A stretch of DNA of 64,000 nucleotides from SIG454 sp045646365 (lineage in GTDB: Bacteria > Bacillota > Clostridia > Monoglobales > Monoglobaceae), in NCBI GenBank assembly GCA_045646365.1, contig JAZRKP010000086.1, forward strand, positions 40,788-104,787, given 5' to 3'. The notes under the pieces were generated by a model. That model did not search any database, was not told the origin of the DNA, and was given only the letters and a program-made list of their open reading frames with translations. Made by a program: the position numbers and the translations under genes. How positions within the stretch are numbered: position 1 is the first letter of the stretch; each line of letters begins with the position of its first letter. Of this stretch, positions 52,024 to 61,339 are shown piece after piece.

Positions 52024-53313
52024 ATGGCATTCAGAGAAGAAAAAATTAAAATCGCAATTATTGGTTGCGGAAGATTTGCAAGATTTTTTGTTGAACTTTT
52101 TAAAGTGCATCCGTTTGTTGAAAAGGTTGTTGTTTGTGACCTTATCAGAGAAAGAGCGGAGGAGTATTCCAAAGAATTCGGTGTTGGTATCATAGATTCT
52201 TTTGAAGAGGCTCTTGCGTCAGATGAAATTAACTCTGTTGCAATATTCACACAAAGATTTAAACACGGCCCTATGGTTATAGAGGCGTTAAAGGCGGGAA
52301 AACATGTATACAGTGCAGTTCCAGGCTCTATTAAAATTGAAGAATTTAAGGAAATTATTGACATTGTAACTGAAACAAGACTTACATATTCAATGGGTGA
52401 AACAGGTTTTTACAGAGCACCTGCAATTTTCTGCCGTGAAGAATATGCAAAAGGTACTTTCGGAACATTTACTTATGGTGAAGCACAGTATAACCACGAT
52501 ATAAGAAATATGGAAGCATCATTCCGTAGCTCAGGCGGTGAAAACTGGAAAGAATTTGCAGGCGTTCCGCCATTCTATTATCCAACACATTCAACTTCAA
52601 CCGTGCTTAGTGCAATGCCTGGCGTATACGCTAAGAAAGTAGTTGCATTCGGGTTTGCAAATGGTCCGAGAACGGATATTTACGGAACTGACGGTCAGAA
52701 CAGATATAACAACCCATTCTCAAATGAGGTTATGCTTTTACAACTTTCAAACGGCGGTATCGCAAGAATCAGTGAAAACCGTTGTGTTGGCTGGAAATCT
52801 CCTGAAACTTATATCTCACAGTTCTATGGCAGTGACGGTGCATATGAGTTCTCTGTTGCAAGACATCACCTTTCTACATGGACAGAAAAGTTAGAGGGCG
52901 AGAATCAGTATGGTCAGAATGCAAAGACAGAAGATGTAACAGCTAAGCTTCAGCCGAAATCAGTTTCAGATCTTATAAACTCTGACTATGAGAAAGCTGT
53001 TGACGAAATTGTTCACGCTATGGGATTCTTTGAAACTTCTCCTGTTCATCCGGTTGAAAGATTGCCGAAAGAATATGAAGGTTTGGTTAATGGCCACAAC
53101 GGAACACATCATTTCTTAATTGATGACTTCTGTCGTGCTTACTATACAGGAAAACTCTCCCCAACAAATATCTGGGAAGTTGCAAGATGGAATATTCCGG
53201 GACTTATGGCACACGAATCTGCTCTTGCAGGCGGTGTGACAATGGATGTTATTGACTTTGGTGAACCGCCGGCAGATTGGGAGGTTCTTGACTGGAAAAC
53301 AAGAGGCTACTAA
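52024..53313 (+). CDS. Gfo/Idh/MocA family oxidoreductase
   Basis: The 429-residue protein has an N-terminal Rossmann fold with IAIIGCGRFARFF (the GxGxxA dinucleotide motif) and AGKHVYSAVPGSIKIEE, which matches the usual AGKHV..EKP region except that Val-Pro-Gly replaces Glu-Lys-Pro, so the common catalytic lysine is absent at that place. The C-terminal part is a mixed sheet with HSTSTVLSAMPG. Family members oxidise sugars with NAD(P); some act in C-glycoside or 3-keto-sugar cleavage. It is embedded in the Fe-S / rhamnosidase operon, and AAAAGGAGAAT precedes the ATG. The GH78 gene starts 1 bp after its stop. Confidence 0.82.
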   Translation: MAFREEKIKIAIIGCGRFARFFVELFKVHPFVEKVVVCDLIRERAEEYSKEFGVGIIDSFEEALASDEINSVAIFTQRFKHGPMVIEALKAGKHVYSAVPGSIKIEEFKEIIDIVTETRLTYSMGETGFYRAPAIFCREEYAKGTFGTFTYGEAQYNHDIRNMEASFRSSGGENWKEFAGVPPFYYPTHSTSTVLSAMPGVYAKKVVAFGFANGPRTDIYGTDGQNRYNNPFSNEVMLLQLSNGGIARISENRCVGWKSPETYISQFYGSDGAYEFSVARHHLSTWTEKLEGENQYGQNAKTEDVTAKLQPKSVSDLINSDYEKAVDEIVHAMGFFETSPVHPVERLPKEYEGLVNGHNGTHHFLIDDFCRAYYTGKLSPTNIWEVARWNIPGLMAHESALAGGVTMDVIDFGEPPADWEVLDWKTRGY

Positions 53314-53314
53314 T

Positions 53315-54928
53315 ATGGAAAAATATTTAAATCCATCGAAGATAATAAAATTCGAGGAAGCCTTTTGTCAGGAAAATATTCTGGGTGAGAAATTCACCCA
53401 GATTCCTTTTATACGGGAAGGTCTTGAATATGGAATAGCAAAGGATTGCACAAGAATAAACGACGGCGGATATATTCTGCTTGATTACGGCAAGGAAATA
53501 CACGGCGGTATAATGTTGTTCGTACAAAGTATAACGGATGCAAACACAAAACTCAGGGTTACTTTTGGGGAAAGTGTTATGGAAACACTGACAGAGCTTG
53601 GTGAAAAAAATTCGGGGAACCACCACTCTATTCGTCAGTATGAAATTCCTGCAGTAAGGTTAAGTATGCAAAGCGTGGGGAATATCGGTTTCCGCTTTGT
53701 GAAAATTCAGCCCCTTGGCGGAGATGTTTCTCTGTATTGCGCAACAGCCGTGACAGATATCAGAGACTTAGAGTATAAGGGAAGCTTTAAGTGTAATGAT
53801 GAAAGAATTAACGAGATATGGAAAACTGGTGCTTATACTGTTTTGCTCAATGTCCACGATTATATCTGGGACGGAGCAAAACGAGACAGACTTGTGTGGA
53901 TAGGAGATATGCATCCCGAAGTTTCAACGGTAAGATGTGTGTTCGGGAAAGATGAGAGTGTTCCGAGAAGCCTTGAGTTCGTGAAAAATTCCACACCGTC
54001 TGATGAATGGATGAACAGAATTGCCACATACAGTATGTGGTGGATTATCATTCAGTATGACTGGTTTATGCACTGGGGAGACAGAGAATATCTTGAAAAG
54101 CAAAAAGAATATCTTGAAAATCTGACAGAGAAGATATTCGGGTGGCTGGATAATGGTGCACCGTCAGGCGAAGGGATGGAAGGCTTTGTTGACTGGAGCT
54201 CTTTGGAGGAATCCGATAAAGAAGAGGGGAGAAAAGCTATTTTATGTATTGCCCTTGACTGTGCCGCTAAAATGTTTGATGCTTTCGGCGACGATGCCCG
54301 TGCTGAAAAATGCAGAGCGTACAGAGGCGAACTTTTAAAGGAAGAAACCTACAAGACAAACAAAAGAATTTCAGGACTCACGATTTTATCGGGCAGAAAT
54401 CCTGAATTTGCTAAAAAGGTTGTTGGCGGAAATTCACCAAAAGAAATGTCAACTTTTATCGGATATTATGTGCTGAAAGCGAAAGCGATGCTTGGGGAAC
54501 ATAAAGAGGCACTTGATATAATCAGGGATTATTGGGGAGCAATGCTTGATATTGGCGCAACAACATTCTGGGAAGAGTTTGATATAGACTGGCTCAACGG
54601 CTCAGGAAGAATTGACGAGATTACTCCTGATGGAATGAAGGATATCCACGGTGATTTCGGCAGAAATTGTTTCACAGGGTTCAGAAAGAGCTTGTGCCAC
54701 GGTTGGGCAGGCGGGCCAACTCCGTTCCTTATGGAGCAGATTGGCGGAATAGAAATTCTTGAGCCTGGATGCAAAAAAGTGAAAATTTCACCAAATCTCG
54801 GTGATTTAGAGTGGATAGAGGTTGAATATCCAACCCCTTACGGAAATATCAGTGTAAAATGTAAAAGGGAAAATGAAAAATTGATAACGGATATAGATTC
54901 TCCAAAAGAGATTGAAATTATCAGATAA
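53315..54928 (+). CDS. GH78 alpha-L-rhamnosidase-like protein
   Basis: The 537-residue protein has the GH78 signature DGAKRDRLVWIGDMHPE in an (alpha/alpha)6 barrel, and SLCHGWAGGPTPFLMEQIGG followed by a small beta domain. An N-terminal beta-sandwich begins near YILLDYGKEIHGGIML. It is shorter than multidomain GH78 enzymes and has no signal peptide, so it works inside the cell on imported rhamnosides. The ATG at 53315 comes one base after the Gfo stop, which implies translational coupling. With the GH3 enzyme it could remove rhamnose and then glucose from rutinose- or neohesperidose-type glycosides. Confidence 0.85.
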   Translation: MEKYLNPSKIIKFEEAFCQENILGEKFTQIPFIREGLEYGIAKDCTRINDGGYILLDYGKEIHGGIMLFVQSITDANTKLRVTFGESVMETLTELGEKNSGNHHSIRQYEIPAVRLSMQSVGNIGFRFVKIQPLGGDVSLYCATAVTDIRDLEYKGSFKCNDERINEIWKTGAYTVLLNVHDYIWDGAKRDRLVWIGDMHPEVSTVRCVFGKDESVPRSLEFVKNSTPSDEWMNRIATYSMWWIIIQYDWFMHWGDREYLEKQKEYLENLTEKIFGWLDNGAPSGEGMEGFVDWSSLEESDKEEGRKAILCIALDCAAKMFDAFGDDARAEKCRAYRGELLKEETYKTNKRISGLTILSGRNPEFAKKVVGGNSPKEMSTFIGYYVLKAKAMLGEHKEALDIIRDYWGAMLDIGATTFWEEFDIDWLNGSGRIDEITPDGMKDIHGDFGRNCFTGFRKSLCHGWAGGPTPFLMEQIGGIEILEPGCKKVKISPNLGDLEWIEVEYPTPYGNISVKCKRENEKLITDIDSPKEIEIIR

Positions 54929-54964
54929 TCATAATGAAATATCAGAACAGATGAGGTGTAACCT

Positions 54965-57163
54965 ATGAAACTCACAGAGGAACAGAAAGAAAGAGTGGAG
55001 AGATTGCTGTCGCAAATGACCCTGGACGAAAAAATAGGTCAGATGAATCAGGAATCTCCTTCCATTGTGGGTGGATTTGATGTGCCGATTTCGGAACTTC
55101 GTGAGATGATTAAGGATGGACGGATTACCCGTGCTGAACTTGAGAAGCTTATGGATAATGCTGAGCGGGATTATCATGAAGATGAGATTCGGGCAGGGCT
55201 CGTTGGCTCAGTTATTGGGAGTGACCCGAGAAAAGCCAATGAGGTGCAAAGGATTGCCGTAGAAGAAAGCCGACTCGGAATCCCGCTAATTATCGGATTT
55301 GATGTTATCCACGGCCTTCGCAGTGTATATCCTGTTTCTATCGCAGAGGCGTGTTCCTTTGACGATGAATTATTTGAGGAAACGGCAAGAATGGCGGCTA
55401 AAGAATCCAGAGCGTATGGGATTCAGTGGAATTTTGCACCAATGATAGATGTTGCCCGTGATGCAAGATGGGGTCGTGTTTCAGAGGGACCGGGTGAGGA
55501 CCCGTTTCTTGCCAGCCGTTTTGCACGCAGAAAAATCCGTGGACTGCAAAATGATTGTTCTGATACAGGAAACTATGTGGCGGCGTGCACTAAACACTAT
55601 GTTGCATATGGAGCTTGTGAGGGTGGACGAGATTATAACACAACAACAATGTCCACCTCACAGCTGTATAATGTCTATCTTCCGCCATTTCGTGCTGCAA
55701 TGGAGGAAGGCGCTGCAACAGTAATGGCAGCGTTTAATGACTTAAATGGTATTCCCTGCACCGTGGACGGATATATGCTTCGTGATGTTCTGAGAGGTGA
55801 ACTTGGTCTGGAGGGTTTTGTAGTCAGTGATGCTAATGCAATCAAGGAATGTATTACTCACGGCATAGCCTCCGATGATGCGGATGCCGTTATTAAGTCG
55901 GCGATAGCAGGGATTGATATGGATATGGGTTCGCATATTTACAAAAGTCACTTGAAATCTGCCGTGGAAAGCGGTGTTGTTCCGATTTCGGTCATTGATG
56001 AAGCGGTTCGCCGAATACTCAGTGTTAAAATGTGGCTCGGTCTGTTTGAAAATCCATATGTATCTGAGGATATTATTGACTCTTATGAGAAAGCAATTCC
56101 TGAGGAACATATTTCCCTGACACGAAAAGCCGCACAGGAATCAATCGTGCTTTTGAAAAATGAAAATGGTATTTTACCCCTGAAAAAGACTCAGAAAATT
56201 TGCCTTGTCGGTTCGCTTGCGGATAAGGCAGAGGAAGTTGTCGGCGCGTGGGCAATGGGTTGGAAAATAAGAGACTGTGTATCAATTCTTGACGGTCTGA
56301 AAAATGCAGGGGCAGATGTTGTGTATTATCCTTGCTGTGGACCTGCAGGAGAAATAAACACGGCGGAACTGTCAGATGCCTGTCAGCACGGCGATGTGAT
56401 TGTTGCTGTCGTTGGAGAAACTAAAGATATGTCAGGTGAGGCATCATCGAAAGCGGATATTTCTCTGCCGGGAAAACAAAGGGAAATGTTGGAAAAACTT
56501 GTTGCAACAGGGAAACCTGTTGTTGCAGTTTTAATGAACGGCAGACCATTGGCACTTAAATGGGAAAGTGAACATCTTTCCGCATTGGTGGAAGCGTGGC
56601 ATTTAGGAATTCAAATGGGTAATGCAGTAGCAGATGTATTGTTTGGCGAGGTTAATCCAAGCGGAAAACTTGTTTCGTCTTTCCCCGCAGTCAGCGGCCA
56701 GTGCCCTGTATACTATAATCACCCAAATACAGGTAGACCTGCGGGGAACAGTAAATTTACATCCAAGTATCTTGATGCCCCAAATGATGCACTCTACCCG
56801 TTCGGTTATGGTCTCAGCTATACGGAATTTGAATATAATGATTTGCGAGTTGATAAACAGAATGATTGCCTGAATGTATCCGTTTTGGTGAAAAATATCG
56901 GTAACATTAAAGGTACAGAGATAGCACAGTTATATATGCAGGATGTGACAGCAAGCCTTGTCCGTCCGATAAAGGAACTGAAAGATTATCAGAGAATAAC
57001 ACTTGACCCGGGCGAAGAGACAAAACTGCGGTTTGTTCTTAAAAAGCAGGATATGGGCTTTTATGATAATCGTGGGAACTATCTCTTAGAGGACGGCTTG
57101 TTCCGTATCTTTGTGGGTGGAAACTCAAGAGATAGCCAGGTTTATTGTGAGGTTCTCATTTAA
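54965..57163 (+). CDS. GH3 beta-glucosidase-like enzyme
   Basis: The 732-residue enzyme has the GH3 (beta/alpha)8 domain with GFDVIHGLRSVYP, NFAPMIDVARDARWGRVSEGPGEDP, KHYVAYGACEGGRDYN, and the nucleophile D289 in GFVVSDANAIKE. It then has the alpha/beta sandwich domain (VVAVLMNGRPLAL) and a C-terminal fibronectin-III-like domain. It is similar in layout to BglX but without a signal peptide. It cleaves beta-glucosides or beta-xylosides from the non-reducing end. GATGAGGTG precedes the ATG, 36 bp after GH78. It is the last gene of the operon and is followed by a long hairpin. Confidence 0.92.
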   Translation: MKLTEEQKERVERLLSQMTLDEKIGQMNQESPSIVGGFDVPISELREMIKDGRITRAELEKLMDNAERDYHEDEIRAGLVGSVIGSDPRKANEVQRIAVEESRLGIPLIIGFDVIHGLRSVYPVSIAEACSFDDELFEETARMAAKESRAYGIQWNFAPMIDVARDARWGRVSEGPGEDPFLASRFARRKIRGLQNDCSDTGNYVAACTKHYVAYGACEGGRDYNTTTMSTSQLYNVYLPPFRAAMEEGAATVMAAFNDLNGIPCTVDGYMLRDVLRGELGLEGFVVSDANAIKECITHGIASDDADAVIKSAIAGIDMDMGSHIYKSHLKSAVESGVVPISVIDEAVRRILSVKMWLGLFENPYVSEDIIDSYEKAIPEEHISLTRKAAQESIVLLKNENGILPLKKTQKICLVGSLADKAEEVVGAWAMGWKIRDCVSILDGLKNAGADVVYYPCCGPAGEINTAELSDACQHGDVIVAVVGETKDMSGEASSKADISLPGKQREMLEKLVATGKPVVAVLMNGRPLALKWESEHLSALVEAWHLGIQMGNAVADVLFGEVNPSGKLVSSFPAVSGQCPVYYNHPNTGRPAGNSKFTSKYLDAPNDALYPFGYGLSYTEFEYNDLRVDKQNDCLNVSVLVKNIGNIKGTEIAQLYMQDVTASLVRPIKELKDYQRITLDPGEETKLRFVLKKQDMGFYDNRGNYLLEDGLFRIFVGGNSRDSQVYCEVLI

Positions 57164-57184
57164 GAATATTTTTAAGCATTTTTC

Positions 57185-57235
57185 GAGACTATCCCAAATT
57201 TTGTGTAAAGGCTATACAAAATTTGGGACAGTCTC
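57185..57235. repeat. Long inverted repeat, possible terminator or insertion-sequence remnant
   Basis: Two 20-bp arms (57185-57204 and 57216-57235) match with one mismatch, around an 11-base loop that can add 3 more pairs. The outer sequence GAGACT..TCCCAAATTTTGT resembles the terminal inverted repeats of IS256-like elements, but this is from memory. It lies 21 bp after the GH3 stop and may also act as a terminator. Confidence 0.55.
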
Positions 57236-57307
57236 TTAATTTTCGTTTTTTCGCGTCCTTAATTTATTTTCGATAAGGTTTTCTCGCGTATGTATATTCA
57301 TTAAAAG

Positions 57308-58135
57308 TTAAAGTTGCAAATGCTGTAAATGCTCTTTGATATAATTTTTAGGGGAAAGTCCGGTATTCTTTTTGAAGAGCCTGCTAAAATAGAGTGGGTC
57401 AGCAAATCCTAAAGAAAAAGCAACTTCAGAAATGGACATTGTGGTTGTGCTAAAGAGGTCTATTGCCTTATCAACAGTAAGTTTAACCATATACTGATGT
57501 GGAGTTTTTCCGGTATTTTTTTTGAATGCCCTTATGAAATGGTATTCGCTCATTTCACAAATTTGTGCAAGCTCAGCGTTATTTATTGTATTTATGGTTG
57601 AATTTTGCATTTTCAGCAAGACCTTATTAAATAAATTCTTTTGATAATAAATCTTTTTTGCGGTTTCTGTAAGAATCATATGTATGCACGATGAGAAATA
57701 TGAGCTTAGAAAAAAGCTTTTGCTTGCACCAAATGACATCATTGATGCAAATATATCTTTAAATTTGTGAAACTCTCCTGTTTTGTAGATATTTGATTCA
57801 AGACGCAGTTCTTTAAGAAGAGAAGCCACCCCATATCCGGTAAAATGAATCCAATAATAATCTGTAAAGTCGTCCTCCGGAAAGATATAATGATTAACTT
57901 GTCCCGGGGGCAAAATAACAATATTTCCGGCATCAACTTTCTTAAATTCATCATCTATGAGAAAATGCGCATAGCCTTTATCGATATAAAGTATCTGATA
58001 ATCCAGTCGGCCGTCCTTTCTGAATACATTTGTTCCATTACTTATACCTTTTGTATATCCTAAATTATTCACATATAAATATTCATCTGTTATGGTTTTG
58101 TCCGTACATTCCTTTATAAAAAAATAATTGTGCAC
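57308..58135 (-). CDS. AraC family transcriptional regulator (3)
   Basis: The 275-residue protein has an N-terminal cupin-like domain (about 30-120, with LDYQILYIDKGYAHFLIDDEF and ILPPGQVNHYIFP) and C-terminal AraC helix-turn-helix motifs (about 180-270, with CEMSEYHFIRAFKKNTG and AFSLGFADPLYFSRLFKKNTGLSPKNY). The GTG at 58135 is preferred because AAAGGA lies 9 bp upstream; a TTG at 58153 would precede it. It is divergent from the GH35 gene and probably controls it. Confidence 0.9.
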   Translation of the reverse strand: MHNYFFIKECTDKTITDEYLYVNNLGYTKGISNGTNVFRKDGRLDYQILYIDKGYAHFLIDDEFKKVDAGNIVILPPGQVNHYIFPEDDFTDYYWIHFTGYGVASLLKELRLESNIYKTGEFHKFKDIFASMMSFGASKSFFLSSYFSSCIHMILTETAKKIYYQKNLFNKVLLKMQNSTINTINNAELAQICEMSEYHFIRAFKKNTGKTPHQYMVKLTVDKAIDLFSTTTMSISEVAFSLGFADPLYFSRLFKKNTGLSPKNYIKEHLQHLQL

Positions 58136-58315
58136 TATGCCACATCCTTTCAATCATAATTATAATTTTAAAAAGTTTGGTTGTCAATCTTAAAACAAAA
58201 AATATCTATATTTTAGCTGAAAAATATGGCGTTTTTATAGGCATTATAGTTTAGTTCGAGCAATTTTATCCATAAAAAAGCAATATTGTGTATTTAAAAT
58301 CCAGAATGTGTGTTA

Positions 58316-58332
58316 TATAATTAAACTATAAT
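58316..58332 (+). promoter_or_regulatory. Candidate -10 region of the GH35 gene
   Basis: Two TATAAT hexamers (58316-58321 and 58327-58332) lie upstream of the GH35 gene without a good -35, as expected for an activator-dependent promoter. The divergent gap 58,154-58,350 is otherwise AT-rich and unrecognised. Confidence 0.35.
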
Positions 58333-58350
58333 GGACGAGGAGGAATTAGT

Positions 58351-60246
58351 ATGAAAAAAACATTGCTTGAAATAAATAAAACAGGGTTTACTCTTTATGA
58401 TAAACCGTTTTATCTGGCGTCGGGAGATATGCACTATTTCAGATTTTTCAAAGAGGGTTGGAGACGCAGACTTCAACTTATGAAAGATTTTGGTCTTACG
58501 GCGATTCAGACATATGTTCCGTGGAATTTACACGAAAAAGAAGAAGGAGAGTTCTGTTTTGAGGGGAATCTTAATGTTGCAGAGTTTTTAGAGCTTTGTG
58601 ACGAAATAGGTCTTAAGGTAATGTTTCGTCCATCGGTTTATATGTGCTCCGAGTGGGACTTGGGTGGACTCCCTTATTGGCTTTTAAATAAAAAGGGAAT
58701 ATCTATTAGAACATCTGACCCTGAATTTATGAAATATGTAAGAAGATATTATGAACGGCTTGCAAAGGAGTTTGTTCCGTATCTTTCTACAAACGGAGGT
58801 CCGATAATTGCGGTGGCTGTAGAAAATGAATACGGAAGCTTTTCGGATGACCGAGAGTATCTTAAACAGACAGGCGATATATTGAGGGATTTGGGCGTTG
58901 ATGTTCCGTTCTATACGGCAAACGGATTTGAAAAGAAAAAGATGCAGGATGGCTCACTCCCTGAATATTGGACAACGATAGATGTTCACGAGCTGACAGA
59001 GGAAGCGGAGAAAAATCTTTTGGAGTATCAGCCTGATAAGCCGATATATATAGCTGAATTCTGGGCAGGAAGAAGTCAGCAGTGGGGCGGATTTTTTAAA
59101 AGACAAATGGCAGAAGATGTAGCTAAACTATATGATGGAATTTTGGAAAAAGGTGCTTATGTCAATTTTTATATGTTCTGTGGCGGAACAAATTTTGGCT
59201 TCCAAAACGGTGCATTAGTTGGGCGATACGGTGCAGATGTACCAGGAGCTCCAAACAGATACATTCCTTTTGCAACGAGCTATGATGTTGATGCTCCCAT
59301 AACTGAATATGGTGAGCCGACAGAGAAATATTTTGCTTGCAAAAAGGTTTTAAAAGAGCAGATGGAAAAACGAGGCTTTGAGTTTACGGGAACAGATGAA
59401 ATGTGTCTTACAAATCCTGTAAAGACTCAAAAGATTGATGAAATAAGGCTTACTAAATCAGCTGATTTACTTGATAATGCGGAGAATCTTTCACACAAGA
59501 TATGCAAATCGGGATTTCCTTGTACCTTTGAAGATATGGAACAGGCGTATGGCTTTATGCTGTATTCAACATGGGTAAATTATACTGATGATAAAGTGCG
59601 TTCCATAACCATTGATGGACTTCGTGACAGAGCCTTGATTTACGCTGACGGAAAATACATAGGCGGATATATGCGAGACAGAAAAAATGAGCCTGTTAAA
59701 TTTACGGTTCCCAAAGAGGGTATAAAAATTGATATTCTTGTTGAGAATATGGGCCGTGTAAATTACGGAAACCGCCTTCCTGATGAACATAAAGGAATTT
59801 GTGGATTTGTTAAGCTTGATGTTTTTGAGGAAGACGGAAGTCTTAACCCTTGGGATTATTCCAGAAAATCAGGTTGGACAAATGTCTCTTTACCGATTAA
59901 ATCAGAGGATTTAGAGAAAATCGACTGGACAAAAACTACAAAGGAAAAACGCCCTGCAATTTTCTATGGAGAATTTGAGGCGACAGAAGGTGTTGATACA
60001 TTTATCAACCCTGACGGTTGGGAAAAAGGCTGTATATTTATAAATGGCTTTAATATAGGAAGATACTGGAAGGTAGGCCCACAGGGAACTCTGTATATTC
60101 CTGGAGAACTACTTAAGGAGAAGAACACAATTCATATTCTTGAGCTTCATAACCCAAAATCAGATTTAACTATAAAATGTGATGATAAGCCGTCACTTGA
60201 TACTATAAAAGAGAGTGGAGATTTAGTTATTTCCGTTGTTGGATAG
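58351..60246 (+). CDS. GH35 beta-galactosidase
   Basis: The 631-residue enzyme has the GH35 barrel with FYLASGDMHYFR, GLTAIQTYVPWNLHE, FRPSVYMCSEWDLGGLPYWLL, the acid/base E160 in AVENEYGSF and the nucleophile E236 in YIAEFWAG, and FYMFCGGTNFGF. Two C-terminal jelly-roll domains follow (about 400-620, GFNIGRYWKVGPQGTLYIP). No signal peptide, so it acts on imported beta-galactosides or galacto-oligosaccharides. ACGAGGAGGAATT precedes the ATG. It is divergent from AraC regulator 3. Together with GH2 it gives two unrelated beta-galactosidases in this locus. Confidence 0.94.
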   Translation: MKKTLLEINKTGFTLYDKPFYLASGDMHYFRFFKEGWRRRLQLMKDFGLTAIQTYVPWNLHEKEEGEFCFEGNLNVAEFLELCDEIGLKVMFRPSVYMCSEWDLGGLPYWLLNKKGISIRTSDPEFMKYVRRYYERLAKEFVPYLSTNGGPIIAVAVENEYGSFSDDREYLKQTGDILRDLGVDVPFYTANGFEKKKMQDGSLPEYWTTIDVHELTEEAEKNLLEYQPDKPIYIAEFWAGRSQQWGGFFKRQMAEDVAKLYDGILEKGAYVNFYMFCGGTNFGFQNGALVGRYGADVPGAPNRYIPFATSYDVDAPITEYGEPTEKYFACKKVLKEQMEKRGFEFTGTDEMCLTNPVKTQKIDEIRLTKSADLLDNAENLSHKICKSGFPCTFEDMEQAYGFMLYSTWVNYTDDKVRSITIDGLRDRALIYADGKYIGGYMRDRKNEPVKFTVPKEGIKIDILVENMGRVNYGNRLPDEHKGICGFVKLDVFEEDGSLNPWDYSRKSGWTNVSLPIKSEDLEKIDWTKTTKEKRPAIFYGEFEATEGVDTFINPDGWEKGCIFINGFNIGRYWKVGPQGTLYIPGELLKEKNTIHILELHNPKSDLTIKCDDKPSLDTIKESGDLVISVVG

Positions 60247-60287
60247 GCTGAACAGATTGATTAAACAGTATAAATTTCAAAATAGAA

Positions 60288-60321
60288 CAAATACCATCAG
60301 GTTTTTATCTGATGGTATTTG
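60288..60321. terminator. Hairpin between convergent GH35 and RpiR genes
   Basis: A perfect 13-bp stem CAAATACCATCAG / CTGATGGTATTTG (60288-60300 with 60309-60321) and an 8-base loop. It can serve both convergent genes, though T-runs are short. Confidence 0.65.
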
Positions 60322-60332
60322 CTATCTGAATA

Positions 60333-61169
60333 TTAAAATTTCTTGTTAAGAAGAGAACGCTCTGTTTCCTTGATGGACTCCATAACATCTTCGGATTTGT
60401 GGTATATAAGATAGAAATATATAGCATTTATGATTGCGAGTTGGGCAATTCTTGAGTTTAACGCAAGAATGTTATATTTCGTTTCGTCAGATGCAGTAAA
60501 GAGGACATAGTCGCTGAATTTTTGTATAGGTGATTTTCCATTATTTGTAATAGCAATGGTAATGGCACCACTTTCCTTGGCAATTTTAAAAGCATCAACA
60601 ATATCCTTTGAAGACCCTGAGTGGGATATTCCAATAACAACATCCCCAGGTTTTAAATGAGAGGAAACGATAACCTGCATATGATTATCCGAGTATGATG
60701 ATGCATTACAACCGACTCTCAATAATTTGTGGCTTGCATCGTGTGCCACAGAGGCGGAGTTACCAAGTCCGAAAATAACAATTCTGTTTGCCTTTGATAT
60801 TTTTTCGCACGCCTGTTCAAAAGTTTGGGTATTCAGCACTGTTTTTGTTCTTTCCAGGGAACAGTATATGTCGTTGCAAACTTTGTCATATATTTCCGCG
60901 AGAGTGTCATCTTCTGTAATATTTGTATTGAAAGAGGCGGAATTTGACTCCTGTGCAAGAGAAATTTTAAGTTCCTGGTATCCGCTGAACCCCAGTCTTT
61001 TTGCAAAACGGACAATGGTTGCTTCACTGCACCCGCATCTGTCTGCTAAATCGACAATGGAAAGAGGCAGAATCTCGTTGGGATTTTCAAATAGCCAGTC
61101 GGCTATTTTTTTCTCAGCTTTTCCCATTTTTTTGTATAATAATTTAATATTAAGCATTGTTTTATCCAT
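60333..61169 (-). CDS. RpiR/MurR family transcriptional regulator
   Basis: The 278-residue protein has an N-terminal helix-turn-helix domain (about 1-77, with CGCSEATIVRFAKRLGFSGYQELK) and a C-terminal SIS sugar-phosphate-binding domain (about 115-245, with IVIFGLGNSASVAHDASHKL and VVIGISHSGSSKD). Such regulators bind phosphosugars and control sugar catabolism. The ATG at 61169 has GAGGTATG upstream and fits the family N-terminus better than the longer frame. It is divergent from the isomerase-like gene, and candidate operators lie in the gap. Confidence 0.92.
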   Translation of the reverse strand: MDKTMLNIKLLYKKMGKAEKKIADWLFENPNEILPLSIVDLADRCGCSEATIVRFAKRLGFSGYQELKISLAQESNSASFNTNITEDDTLAEIYDKVCNDIYCSLERTKTVLNTQTFEQACEKISKANRIVIFGLGNSASVAHDASHKLLRVGCNASSYSDNHMQVIVSSHLKPGDVVIGISHSGSSKDIVDAFKIAKESGAITIAITNNGKSPIQKFSDYVLFTASDETKYNILALNSRIAQLAIINAIYFYLIYHKSEDVMESIKETERSLLNKKF

Positions 61170-61183
61170 AACATACCTCTGAA

Positions 61184-61198
61184 TGGAAATTATTTTCT
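61184..61198. promoter_or_regulatory. Candidate RpiR operator, copy near the regulator gene
   Basis: TGGAAATTATTTTCT matches the reverse complement of the site at 61312-61326 with two changes. It lies 15 bp ahead of the rpiR start. Confidence 0.4.
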
Positions 61199-61257
61199 TC
61201 AATTATAAAACAAAAACTGGGAATTGTCAATTTTCTAAAAAATATTTTTAAAAAGTA

Positions 61258-61286
61258 TTGAAAATATTTTCATAATATGATATTAT
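61258..61286 (+). promoter_or_regulatory. Promoter for the isomerase-like gene
   Basis: TTGAAA (61258-61263), a 17-bp spacer and TATTAT (61281-61286). A palindromic operator candidate overlaps the -35. Confidence 0.65.
61259..61272. promoter_or_regulatory. Candidate RpiR operator over the -35
   Basis: TGAAAATATTTTCA is a perfect 14-bp palindrome. It overlaps the -35 hexamer, so binding would block the promoter. Confidence 0.5.
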
Positions 61287-61311
61287 ATTTAGGTGATAAA
61301 TATAATAAAAA

Positions 61312-61326
61312 TGAAAATAATTTTCA
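61312..61326. promoter_or_regulatory. Candidate RpiR operator in the leader
   Basis: TGAAAATAATTTTCA is symmetric around its central base. It lies just ahead of the ribosome binding site, downstream of the promoter. Confidence 0.5.
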
Positions 61327-61339
61327 GAAAGGTGATAGT

